From Dechloromonas hankyongensis (lineage in GTDB: Bacteria > Pseudomonadota > Gammaproteobacteria > Burkholderiales > Rhodocyclaceae), in assembly GCF_022012295.1 (NCBI RefSeq), contig NZ_JAKLTN010000002.1:992001-1056000 (forward strand): DNA of 64,000 nucleotides, read 5' to 3'. The notes beneath the pieces are model-generated. The model had not been told where the DNA came from. It did no database searches and saw only the letters and a program-made list of their open reading frames with translations. Shown in pieces: positions 12,634-22,463 of the stretch (positions are counted from its first letter, which is position 1; every line of letters begins with the position of its first letter). The translations under genes and the position numbers were made by a program.

Positions 12634-14160
12634 ATGGACTCCCCGCTGCAATTACTTCGCGAGTTGCTGCCGTTCGGCCCGAGCAGTGCCGAACAGAAAA
12701 GTGCTGCGGCAGTCCGGGGCCTGCTCGATACGGTAGCCGGCCTGACATCGCAGGAAACCGTGGCCAAGCTGGCCGCTCACGTCCTCCCCGCCATCGGACA
12801 GCAGCCCAATCTGCAGCTGCGCTTCAAACAGCTTGAGGATATCCGGCAGGAAGCCGAGCACGCCCTGCCGACGCTGGAGCAGGACATCACCCAGGCCGTC
12901 CTGCCCCTGCCCACCGCCGTGACGACGGCGGCATTGCATGCCGACAATCTGCTCAAGGGCATGTCCGTCGCCTATGCCGGCATCGCCCGCAGCCTCAACA
13001 AAGGGCAGATCGAGAGCGGCATGAGCCATGTCTACCATCGCTGCATCCAGCGCGCGATGGCCATGGTTGCCCGGCGCCAGCTGCTGGCCTACCGCGCCTA
13101 CGCCGCCCCTTCGGCTACTTCGTGGCAGACGCTGCACGATCTCCATCGCCTGGTGCGCGGACCGCTGATCGCGCCCCTGAATGGCGAAACCGCGCCGATC
13201 GAGCATGAATATCTCGGCGCCCTGCTCTTCGCCTATCTTGAGCCGAGCAAGCTGCCGCGCACTGAACTCGAAGTAATCAATACCTGCTCGCGGCAACTGG
13301 CGGCCTATGCCTTCATCTGCGACTTCCCGGCCGATGTCGGCACCATCCGCCACCCTGATTCGTGCTTCCTCGTCCGGCCCGACGAAGGCACGGCGGGCTA
13401 CCCGTTGTCGCGCCTGCCGTCGAACGTATCGACTTTCGGCAGCCTGCTCATCGATTGTTCGCAGGTCCTGGCAGCCCTCGACCGCAACATTACGCGACGT
13501 CCGGGCAAGCTGGTCGAGCCCGACCTGGACGCCCCCCCCGCCATACTGCAATCCCTGCGCGTGGCTATCGGCGGCAGGAGCGCCCGGCGCTTCAGCCGCA
13601 CGCATTTCCGGCCGCGCGGCGACCTCGTTTCGGGCTTCGGCTCGGTAATCAGCTTTCTCGACGGCAATACCTTTTCGCGCCGCGCCGTGGATGCCGCCAA
13701 CCGCTACGACAGCCGCGGCTTAAGTGCTAGCGAATGGGTTCTGATCGACGAAAGCCCGGATGGTTTTCGCCTGCGCTACATCAACGGGGAAAAGAAACAG
13801 CTGGGCGCCGGCGACATCGTGGCCTTGCAGCCGCGCGAGTCGAGCAAGATCCACGTCTGCCTCGTGCGCCGCATTTCAGCCAGCCAGGTCCGGCTCGAAA
13901 TCGGCCTGCAGTTGATGTCGCCGCAAGTGAGCGTGGTCGACGTGGCGATCGGGGACTCTGTGGAAAGCCGGGCCATTTTCCTGCACAGCCTGCCAGCCTA
14001 CGGTAAGCACGCCGGATTGATCACGCAGCCGGGGCATCACAGTTCGGGCCAGAAAGTCCGCATCAACCTGCCGGGACGTTCCCTGCACCGCAAGCTCGGC
14101 ACCTGCATGGAAGCCAACGGCGGGCTGGAATTCTTCACCCTCGAACAGTTGCCCGACTAG
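12634..14160 (+). CDS. Conserved protein of unknown function with a possible PilZ-like C-terminal domain
   Basis: The 508-residue soluble protein has an alpha-helical first 330 residues without motifs I recognise and an Arg/Ser linker (GGRSARRFSRTHFRPRG) at about 310-330. A beta-rich C-terminal domain follows (SASEWVLIDESPDGFRLRYING, GDIVALQP, VCLVRRISASQVRLEIGLQLMS). That region is laid out like PilZ-type beta-barrels seen in betaproteobacterial c-di-GMP receptors, but a canonical RxxxR plus D/NxSxxG pair is not obvious, so ligand binding is only a possibility. No signal peptide. It stands between DUF3301 (divergent) and rlmJ. Confidence 0.6.
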   Translation: MDSPLQLLRELLPFGPSSAEQKSAAAVRGLLDTVAGLTSQETVAKLAAHVLPAIGQQPNLQLRFKQLEDIRQEAEHALPTLEQDITQAVLPLPTAVTTAALHADNLLKGMSVAYAGIARSLNKGQIESGMSHVYHRCIQRAMAMVARRQLLAYRAYAAPSATSWQTLHDLHRLVRGPLIAPLNGETAPIEHEYLGALLFAYLEPSKLPRTELEVINTCSRQLAAYAFICDFPADVGTIRHPDSCFLVRPDEGTAGYPLSRLPSNVSTFGSLLIDCSQVLAALDRNITRRPGKLVEPDLDAPPAILQSLRVAIGGRSARRFSRTHFRPRGDLVSGFGSVISFLDGNTFSRRAVDAANRYDSRGLSASEWVLIDESPDGFRLRYINGEKKQLGAGDIVALQPRESSKIHVCLVRRISASQVRLEIGLQLMSPQVSVVDVAIGDSVESRAIFLHSLPAYGKHAGLITQPGHHSSGQKVRINLPGRSLHRKLGTCMEANGGLEFFTLEQLPD

Positions 14161-14284
14161 TTGCCGACCGCGAGGCGAAGCGATGCGGTTGCCGCTTGCC
14201 TCGGGGGATGGCTACACTGCACAATCCGCGCCTTGCCCTGCCGTCCACGGGCATGAACCCTACCGATACAGGCCCCCTTTCCCG

Positions 14285-15130
14285 ATGCTCAGCTACCGCC
14301 ATGCCTTTCACGCCGGCAACCACGCCGATGTGCTGAAACACCTCATCCTGGTTCAGATCGCCGAATACATGGGCGAAAAGCCGGCACCGTTCTGGGTCAT
14401 CGACACCCATGCCGGGGCCGGGCGCTATGCGCTGGAATCGCCGCACGCCACCAAACTCGGCGAATACAAGGATGGCATCGGCCGCCTATGGGACGCCAAG
14501 GGCCTGCCGCCGGCCGTCACCGACTATGTCGACCTCGTCCGCCAACTCAATCCTGACGACCAGCTCAAGCACTACCCTGGCTCGCCGTGGCTGGCCCGCC
14601 AGTTGCTGCGCGACAGCGACCGGCTGCGTGTCTTTGAAATGCACACGACCGACATCAAGCTGCTGCAGGAATGCTTCAAGGGCAGCGGCCGCGCGGTCAC
14701 CGTCTCCGAAGGCGACGGCTTTGTCGGCCTGAAGGCCCTACTGCCGCCCCCACCGCGGCGCGCCCTGGTGCTGATCGACCCCTCCTACGAAACCAAGGGC
14801 GATTACGCCGCCGTGGTCAAAGGCTTGCAGGAAGCGCTCAAGCGCTTCCCGACCGGCACCTACGCGGTGTGGTATCCGATGCTCGCCAAGCTCGAATCGC
14901 GCCAGTTGCCGGGGCGCCTGAAAGCGCTCGGCGCCAAGAACTGGCTGCATGCGACCCTGGAGGTCAAAGCGCCGGCCAAGGACGGTTTCGGCATGAACGG
15001 CAGCGGCATGTTCATCATCAATCCGCCGTGGACGCTGGAAAAGAAGCTGCACGAAACCCTGCCCCGCCTGACCGAATTACTGGCCCAGGGCGAGGGGGCC
15101 AAATTCGTGCTGGAAAGCGAGTCGGTCTGA
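14285..15130 (+). CDS. rlmJ: 23S rRNA (adenine-N6)-methyltransferase RlmJ
   Basis: The 281-residue enzyme methylates A2030 of 23S rRNA (E. coli numbering) using S-adenosylmethionine. It has the characteristic start MLSYRHAFHAGNHADVLKH, the SAM-binding motif IDTHAGAGRYAL, an FKGS/EGDGFVGLKALLPPP region, and catalytic LIDPSYE in place of the common DPPYE. Length matches the E. coli enzyme (280). ATG 14285 is placed at the family N-terminus; longer frames upstream are unconserved. Monocistronic, converging on the MazG-like gene. Confidence 0.93.
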   Translation: MLSYRHAFHAGNHADVLKHLILVQIAEYMGEKPAPFWVIDTHAGAGRYALESPHATKLGEYKDGIGRLWDAKGLPPAVTDYVDLVRQLNPDDQLKHYPGSPWLARQLLRDSDRLRVFEMHTTDIKLLQECFKGSGRAVTVSEGDGFVGLKALLPPPPRRALVLIDPSYETKGDYAAVVKGLQEALKRFPTGTYAVWYPMLAKLESRQLPGRLKALGAKNWLHATLEVKAPAKDGFGMNGSGMFIINPPWTLEKKLHETLPRLTELLAQGEGAKFVLESESV

Positions 15131-15146
15131 ACGCTTCGGGCGCTAC

Positions 15147-15503
15147 CTAGCTGAATTCGGTGTACTTGGCCCGCGAACCGTAGGCCTTGTCGACCGGGTA
15201 TTTGCTTTCGTTCTTGCGCAGCTTGTCGTAGGCCGCCGCGGTGAGGTCGATGCCGGCCTTGTCGGCGACCAGCAGCAGGAGCAGCAGGATGTCGGCGCAT
15301 TCGTCGCGCAGGGCTTCGGCTGCTTTAGGTTCGCCGGGCAGCGCATCGATTTCGGCATCGGTCTTCCATTGCGTCAGTTCGAGCAGTTCGGCCGCTTCCA
15401 GATTGAGCGAGACGATCAGATTGCGCAGGGAATGGAACTGGCGCCAGTCGCGCGCATCGCGAAAGGCCTGCACGGCGGCGGTGAGGGCCGAAATATCGCT
15501 CAT
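15147..15503 (-). CDS. MazG-like nucleotide pyrophosphohydrolase
   Basis: The 118-residue all-alpha protein belongs to the small MazG/RS21-C6 (dCTP pyrophosphatase-like) group that hydrolyses non-canonical or surplus (d)NTPs. The metal-binding signature appears as LNLEAAELLELTQW (ExxE) and ALRDECADILLLLLL (ExxD), followed by the family tail KLRKNESKYPVDKAYG. It is cytoplasmic, probably dimeric or tetrameric. The MITE-like fold-back element begins 63 bp upstream of its start codon, so its promoter region may have been altered by that insertion. Confidence 0.88.
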   Translation of the reverse strand: MSDISALTAAVQAFRDARDWRQFHSLRNLIVSLNLEAAELLELTQWKTDAEIDALPGEPKAAEALRDECADILLLLLLVADKAGIDLTAAAYDKLRKNESKYPVDKAYGSRAKYTEFS

Positions 15504-15565
15504 TTCCCGGTTCCTTTATTCGAAGCGGCGATGATGCCAGCCGTCGGCGCCACCGACAACGCCGC

Positions 15566-15729
15566 TAGTGGTTTGCTTCGTAATTGGCGGAACAAATGAA
15601 AGTGCGGGATTTGTGTTCCTGGCTAGGCGCGAACCACAGCGATAGCTGACGCTATCGCGAGGATGAGCAACAACGCCAGGGGCACAAAGACAAGCTTTCA
15701 TGTTTCGATAATTACGAAGCAGACCACTA
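15566..15729. mobile_element. MITE-like fold-back element, 164 bp, no coding capacity
   Basis: The two ends are 20-bp inverted repeats matching at 19 positions (15566-15585 and 15710-15729), beginning TAGTGGT and ending ACCACTA. Inside, the arms remain complementary in patches (AACAAATGAAAG against CTTTCATGTTT; GGATTTGTG against CACAAAG) and close on a small perfect hairpin CGATAGC-TGAC-GCTATCG at 15640-15657. The terminal TA on each side would fit a TA target duplication as in IS630/Tc1-type elements. It is non-coding and sits between the MazG-like gene and the symporter gene. Confidence 0.65.
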
Positions 15730-15761
15730 AAATGTGGGCATTACCGATTCAAACCACCGCC

Positions 15762-17003
15762 ATGAAACTCCCCTCCCTGAACGCGCAAATCGTCATCGGC
15801 TGCCTGCTCGGCCTGGCCGCCGGCGGCTGGCTGTCCACGCTGGGTTCGGCGCCGGTGGTCGGCGACGTGCTCTATGGCGCGAAGATGGTCGGCAACCTTT
15901 TCCTCGACCTGCTGCGCATGGTCCTGGTGCCGCTGGTTTTCGCCTCCATCGTGACCGGCGTGGCCAATTTGCGCGCCCACGACCAGATGCATCGGGTGTG
16001 GACGGCGACGCTGGGCTTCTTCATGCTGACCATGATCATCGCCATCGTCATCGGCTTCGGTACGGCCCACATCTTCCGCCCGGGTGAAGGCCTGCACCTG
16101 GAGATGTTCGCCGAGGCCACCCGCGGCTACCAGGCCCGGCAGATGACCTTGCCCGACTATATCGCCCAGTTCATGCGCGGCCTGTTCCAGAATCCGTTCA
16201 AGGCGCTGGCCCAGGGCGACATCCTGGCCATCGTGATCATCGCGCTGTTCCTCGGCATTGCGCTGGTCATCGGCGGCGAACGCTACCGCAATATCCGCAA
16301 CCTGATGACCGAACTGCAGGAACTCTGCCTGATGGTCGTCGGCTGGATCATGCGCCTGGCACCGCTCGGCCTGGCCGCCCTGCTGCTGCAACTGGTCGCC
16401 ACGCAGGACAGCGCCCTGCTCGCCAGCCTCGGCCACTTCATCGTCGTGATCATCGGCTCGACACTGTTCCATGGCGTGATCGTGCTGCCCTTCCTGCTCT
16501 GGCTGATCACCGGCGTTTCGCCGCTGCGCTTTTTCAGGGGCGCGCGCGAGGCGCTGCTCACCGCCTTCGTCACCAGCTCGAGCAACGCCACGCTGCCGGT
16601 CACGCTGCGCTGCACGGAACAGCATCTGCACGTCAAGAAGGACATCGTCAGTTTCGTCGTGCCGCTCGGGGCGACCGTGAACATGGACGGAACGGCGCTC
16701 TACGAGGCGGCCGCCGCGCTGTTCGTCGCCCGCCTGGCCGGTATCGAACTCGACATCGCCAGCCAGCTGATCGTCTTTTTCGTTGCCATGCTAGGCGCCA
16801 TCGGGGCACCCGGCATACCCAGCGTCGGCATGCTGTCGATGGTGCTGGTACTCGAATCGGTTGGCCTGCCGACCGAAGCCATCGCCATCCTGCTCCCCAT
16901 CGACCGCATACTCGACACCGTGCGTACGGCGGTCAACGTCGAAGGCGACATGGTCGGCAGCCTGGTGGTGCAAAAACTGGCCGGCGGCGCCCGGGAAGGC
17001 TGA
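15762..17003 (+). CDS. Dicarboxylate/amino acid:cation symporter (DAACS family)
   Basis: A 413-residue inner-membrane transporter of the GltP/DctA fold. It shows the serine-rich hairpin tip FVTSSSNATLPVTLRC, the NMDGTALYEAAAALFVA motif of TM7, and the AIGAPGIPSVGMLSMVLVLESVGLP hairpin with NVEGDM in TM8. These supply sodium/proton and dicarboxylate or acidic amino-acid binding. The substrate (C4-dicarboxylate versus glutamate/aspartate) cannot be settled here. ATG 15762 is chosen, but ATG 15732 is also possible and neither has a good Shine-Dalgarno; the MITE-like element ends just upstream. Confidence 0.9.
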   Translation: MKLPSLNAQIVIGCLLGLAAGGWLSTLGSAPVVGDVLYGAKMVGNLFLDLLRMVLVPLVFASIVTGVANLRAHDQMHRVWTATLGFFMLTMIIAIVIGFGTAHIFRPGEGLHLEMFAEATRGYQARQMTLPDYIAQFMRGLFQNPFKALAQGDILAIVIIALFLGIALVIGGERYRNIRNLMTELQELCLMVVGWIMRLAPLGLAALLLQLVATQDSALLASLGHFIVVIIGSTLFHGVIVLPFLLWLITGVSPLRFFRGAREALLTAFVTSSSNATLPVTLRCTEQHLHVKKDIVSFVVPLGATVNMDGTALYEAAAALFVARLAGIELDIASQLIVFFVAMLGAIGAPGIPSVGMLSMVLVLESVGLPTEAIAILLPIDRILDTVRTAVNVEGDMVGSLVVQKLAGGAREG

Positions 17004-17006
17004 TCT

Positions 17007-17441
17007 TCAGCGCGCGGGGACTTCGATGCCCTTGCGATGCAGCCAAGCCCTGTCGAGTTCCCAACGCACCTGGCTAATCCCGGGCTGGGCAAGCACGATA
17101 TTCCTGGCTTCGTCCTGGACTTGGCCGAGCAGACGCTCGACGGCAATGAAGGCCGGGTTATTCGCATCCTTGACGTTGATATCCGGATACAGCACACCCA
17201 GCATGCGGAAGGCGGGCACGTCGAAATTGCGCGGCGTGGCCATCACCGCCGTATCTCCTTCGACGCGCAATACGTGGAATTGGTAGGGATAGTCCCGTAA
17301 TTTAGGACTGGCTTGAGCCTCAAGTGCCCCATTCAGTTCGCGGGTGCGCGGATCCGGGCGCTGAATGGCCCAGTCAAGCGCCGCCAACAGCACGACCACG
17401 ATTACCACCCATTGCCACAGCTTGATGGCGCGGAAATTCAT
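17007..17441 (-). CDS. Membrane-anchored protein of unknown function
   Basis: An AAGGAG Shine-Dalgarno precedes ATG 17441. The 144-residue product has one N-terminal membrane segment (LWQWVVIVVVLLAALDWAI) and a periplasmic or cytoplasmic domain of about 115 residues with VLRVEGDTAVMATPRNFDVPAFRMLGVLYPDI, then a helical tail rich in charged residues. I do not recognise the family. It converges on the symporter gene (3-bp gap) and is divergent from the gamma carbonic anhydrase. A much longer reading in the same frame is the antisense of that neighbour and was discarded. Confidence 0.65.
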   Translation of the reverse strand: MNFRAIKLWQWVVIVVVLLAALDWAIQRPDPRTRELNGALEAQASPKLRDYPYQFHVLRVEGDTAVMATPRNFDVPAFRMLGVLYPDINVKDANNPAFIAVERLLGQVQDEARNIVLAQPGISQVRWELDRAWLHRKGIEVPAR

Positions 17442-17561
17442 GCCAACTCCTTTTCGTTCAGTTTGCCCCGCAGTGCATCCCCGACGGACTCTCAGCGTAA
17501 CATTAGCGCCTTGTCTTGGTCGATGGACGAGATGACCTGACCTCACAATACAGGAGACCAC

Positions 17562-18083
17562 ATGCCCCTCTTCAAACTCGGCGACAAGCAGCCGCAACTC
17601 GGCGCCAACGCCTGGGTTGCCCCCAATGCCACGGTGATCGGCGACATCCGCCTCGGCGCCAACAGCTCGATCTGGTGGAACGCCACCCTGCGCGGCGACA
17701 ACGACCCGATCCACATCGGCGACAACACCAACATCCAGGATGGCTCGGTGCTGCATACCGACGAAGGCGTACCGATGCACATCGGCAACGACGTTACCGT
17801 CGGCCACCTGGTCATGCTGCACGGCTGCACGGTGGGCGACGGCAGCCTGATCGGCATCGGCTCGGTGATCCTCAACCGCGCGGTGATCGGCAAGGGCTGC
17901 ATCGTCGGCGCCAATACGCTGATTCCGGAAGGCAAGGTCTTCCCGGACCGTTCGCTGATCGTCGGCTCGCCCGGCAAGGTGGTACGCGAACTGAGCGACG
18001 AGGATGTCGGCCGCCTGAAGCAATCGGCCCAGCATTACGTCGACAATGCCGCCCGCTACCGGGACGCGCTTGAGGCGCTCTAA
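17562..18083 (+). CDS. Gamma carbonic anhydrase family protein (YrdA/PaaY-like hexapeptide-repeat)
   Basis: The 173-residue protein is a left-handed beta-helix built from hexapeptide repeats ([20 protein letters not shown] onward). It retains the gamma-CA metal ligands His65 (VLHTDEG), His82 (VGHLV) and His87 (MLHGC) and the Arg44-Asp46 pair (RGDND). The C-terminal helix is the usual capping helix. Such trimers bind zinc or iron; many bacterial members have weak or no measured CO2 hydration, so the true reaction is open. A GGAG Shine-Dalgarno supports the start. The next gene begins 7 bp downstream. Confidence 0.93.
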   Translation: MPLFKLGDKQPQLGANAWVAPNATVIGDIRLGANSSIWWNATLRGDNDPIHIGDNTNIQDGSVLHTDEGVPMHIGNDVTVGHLVMLHGCTVGDGSLIGIGSVILNRAVIGKGCIVGANTLIPEGKVFPDRSLIVGSPGKVVRELSDEDVGRLKQSAQHYVDNAARYRDALEAL

Positions 18084-18090
18084 TGGCGCC

Positions 18091-18759
18091 GTGCGGCTTT
18101 CCGTCGCCCTGTCGCTGCTCGCCCTCGCCGCGCCGGGCTGGGCGGCCGACCTGTGCGCCGACCTGCCCAAGCCTTCGGTCACCATCAAGCGGCTGGAGGC
18201 ACCGATCACGCTCAACACCACCTACGGCTACCGGTCGCTGACCAATCTGGGTTCCGCTCAGGCGCGGCCCGGCCAGCAGGTGCTCGGACTGACGCGGGGC
18301 AACGCCATGGCCCGTTTCGCGTCCAATACGCCAGTGGTGGTCGACGCCCGTGGACGCTGGGAATGCGCCAGTCCGCAGATCGTACTAACCTACGGCTTCA
18401 GCCCGCTGACCGTCTATGTCGCCCGCGAATTTCCGCCCGGCAGCTGTGCCCACAAGGAAATCCACGACCACGAAATGCGCCATGTACAAACCTACCAGGC
18501 TCATCTGGCCGATATCGAAAAAACCCTGACCGATGCCCTGAACGCCCGTTTCGCCACCGGAACCGTCTGGCGCGGCCCGGCCGGTCAGGCCGCCGACCGC
18601 CTGCAAAGCGAACTGAACGAGCGCTGGCTACCCTACGTACAACGCGAAATCGGGAAAGTCGATGCGGCGCAGGCCCGGATCGACACCGTCGAGGAATACA
18701 CGCGGGTCACCAATGCCTGCGATGGCCAGATCGCCAAGCGGCTGCAGCAACGAAACTGA
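18091..18759 (+). CDS. Secreted protein with an HDHEMRH zinc-protease-like motif
   Basis: Reading from GTG 18091 gives a 222-residue protein with a textbook signal peptide (VRLSVALSLLALAAPGWAAD). An in-frame ATG at 18046 inside the upstream gene would add 15 residues that spoil the signal peptide. The mature part contains PPGSCAHKEIHDHEMRHVQTYQAHL, in which HEMRH is an HExxH-type motif in a helix, reminiscent of DUF922-like putative metallopeptidases. Three or four Cys could form disulfides. Probable periplasmic location. Catalysis is unproven, because a third ligand cannot be assigned. Probably cotranscribed with the gamma carbonic anhydrase. Confidence 0.65.
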   Translation: MRLSVALSLLALAAPGWAADLCADLPKPSVTIKRLEAPITLNTTYGYRSLTNLGSAQARPGQQVLGLTRGNAMARFASNTPVVVDARGRWECASPQIVLTYGFSPLTVYVAREFPPGSCAHKEIHDHEMRHVQTYQAHLADIEKTLTDALNARFATGTVWRGPAGQAADRLQSELNERWLPYVQREIGKVDAAQARIDTVEEYTRVTNACDGQIAKRLQQRN

Positions 18760-18765
18760 GGGCGA

Positions 18766-18798
18766 AAAAAAGCCACGCTCCATTCGAGCGTGGCTTTT
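18766..18798. terminator. Bidirectional Rho-independent terminator
   Basis: AAAGCCACGCTC / GAGCGTGGCTTT stem with a short loop and A/T tracts on both sides, between the convergent secreted-protein gene and fliW. Confidence 0.85.
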
Positions 18799-18821
18799 GA
18801 TCGTTTCGGAAATCGCCGGCT

Positions 18822-19265
18822 TTAAACGGTGCTCGCCAGATTGGACAGCAAGATGTTCTGGCTTACGGTTTCCATGATCTTCTGCAAACCGACCCGAGCC
18901 TTGGTATTGATCACCAGAGGGGCGCGCAAGCTGGGCATGATGGCTGCCTTGCCGCCCTCCTCCTTCTTGAACAGCACCTGCATGACCGTAACTTCGTCTG
19001 CCGCCGGCGATTGCAGGAGCGCCATCTCGACATCGTTCAGCTCCAACTCGTAGGTAAAGCCGAGGGCGGCCGGATCAACGATGAGCAAGGCCAGAGCCGA
19101 GTCATCCAGCGACTGCAAGGTATAGCTGTTCGGCTGTGCATTGCCTTCGTCATGCACCAGCATGAAGCGCTTGCTCTGTTCGAAACCGACCAACCCGTTG
19201 GGAAAGGTGATGACCTTTTCCGGATCGACTTCCACGGCACCGTACAAATAGGTTTCCACTTTCAT
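18822..19265 (-). CDS. fliW: Flagellar assembly factor FliW
   Basis: The 147-residue beta-barrel protein shows the FliW pattern: [18 protein letters not shown] near the start, the [16 protein letters not shown] block, and a C-terminal [16 protein letters not shown] segment. In known systems FliW binds cytoplasmic flagellin and, when free, antagonises CsrA, so coupling filament assembly to flagellin translation. GGAGGAG directly before ATG 19265 fixes the start. Neither csrA nor any flagellar gene is adjacent, which is unusual. A terminator follows. Confidence 0.92.
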   Translation of the reverse strand: MKVETYLYGAVEVDPEKVITFPNGLVGFEQSKRFMLVHDEGNAQPNSYTLQSLDDSALALLIVDPAALGFTYELELNDVEMALLQSPAADEVTVMQVLFKKEEGGKAAIMPSLRAPLVINTKARVGLQKIMETVSQNILLSNLASTV

Positions 19266-19387
19266 GTCTTTCTCCTCCATTCGATTGGAATAGTGTTGGC
19301 CAGCATCCTACACGAACTGGCGGCGGTTGTATTTTCCGCCCGGATTGCGCATAGTTCACCCCCCTTTTTTGCTGCACTGCCGCACCC

Positions 19388-21706
<2,319 letters not shown>

Positions 21707-21725
21707 ATGCCGGTAGAAGAAATCG

Positions 21726-21753
21726 AAAAAAGCGGCTGCAAAGCCGCTTTTTT
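21726..21753 (+). terminator. Rho-independent terminator of tex
   Basis: AAAAGCGGC / GCCGCTTTT stem with flanking A and T tracts, 20 bp after the tex stop codon. Confidence 0.85.
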
Positions 21754-22112
21754 AAAGCCATTCACCGGAACTCCTCTCCGCTTCCATAGCCTAACGATCA
21801 CCAGCAAGTTAAGTCGATTAGTCCATGCACTTGGCCAAAACACTCTGCGGAGTGGGCGCGTAGACGATTGCAGGAGTTAGCTTCTGGCAAGGCCCTTGGT
21901 TTGGTGTATAGCCCCGAGGGCCTTCTCTTTTTGTCGCCAATAGTTGTTGTTTAGTCAGCAGCGGTATTCCTTGCCAATGCGCTAACGAGCGACACCTGAA
22001 ATCGACTATGGCTGTGACAGCGCGCCCGTCTGAATCGGTGCCACAAGGCATTGGCACAAAAACTGAGATAATCGCGTCGTTTCGGCATCAACAGCATCAA
22101 CGGAGAACGTCC
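21754..22112. other. 359-bp intergenic region with a hairpin and a possible gene remnant
   Basis: Composition is less GC-rich than the flanks. It holds a hairpin AAGGCCCT...AGGGCCTT (about 21889-21923) followed by CTCTTTTT, which could be a plus-strand terminator although no gene lies directly before it. A 79-codon minus-strand frame (21818-22057) has a plausible-looking C-terminal half but no recognisable family or Shine-Dalgarno. I take it as a possible decayed gene end, not a supported gene. The last 40 bp hold the leader of the ArsC-like gene. Confidence 0.4.
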
Positions 22113-22463
22113 ATGTCCGCCATCCGCATCTATGGCATCAAGAACTGCGACACCATGAAGAAGGCCATGAACTGGCTGGGCGACAATGGCGTCGATTACG
22201 AATTCGTCGATTACAAGAAGGCCGGCGTCGCCGAGGCCAATCTGCCCGACTGGGCGGCCCGCGCCGGTTGGGAAAAGCTCCTCAACACGCGCGGCCTGAT
22301 GTGGAAAAAGCTGACCGATGACGAACGTGCCGGCGTTGACGAGCAGAAAGCCCTGAAGCTGATGGCCCAGTACCCGGCGCTCATCAAGCGTCCGGTACTC
22401 GACACCGGCAGCAAGCTGATGGTCGGTTTCACCCCCGACACTTATGCGGCGCAATTGAAATGA
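22113..22463 (+). CDS. ArsC/Spx-family thioredoxin-fold reductase (YffB-like)
   Basis: The 116-residue protein has the ArsC-family fold. Redox Cys12 sits in IKNCDTMKKA, followed by the helix-strand pattern DYEFVDYKK and C-terminal motifs LIKRPVLDTGSKLMVGF, where the conserved Arg-Pro-Val loop completes the active site. The N-terminal segment is closer to YffB than to true arsenate reductases, so arsenate reduction should not be assumed; glutathione-dependent thiol chemistry is more likely. It overlaps hslO by ATGA, so the two redox-linked genes are translationally coupled. Confidence 0.88.
   Translation: MSAIRIYGIKNCDTMKKAMNWLGDNGVDYEFVDYKKAGVAEANLPDWAARAGWEKLLNTRGLMWKKLTDDERAGVDEQKALKLMAQYPALIKRPVLDTGSKLMVGFTPDTYAAQLK

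Noticed and set aside
17442..18221. N-terminal extension of the 144-residue membrane protein on the minus strand
   Set aside because: The extension is antisense to the gamma carbonic anhydrase; the true start at 17441 has a good Shine-Dalgarno.
21818..22057. 79-residue minus-strand frame between tex and the ArsC-like gene
   Set aside because: No recognisable family or ribosome-binding site; kept only as a possible remnant in the intergenic note.
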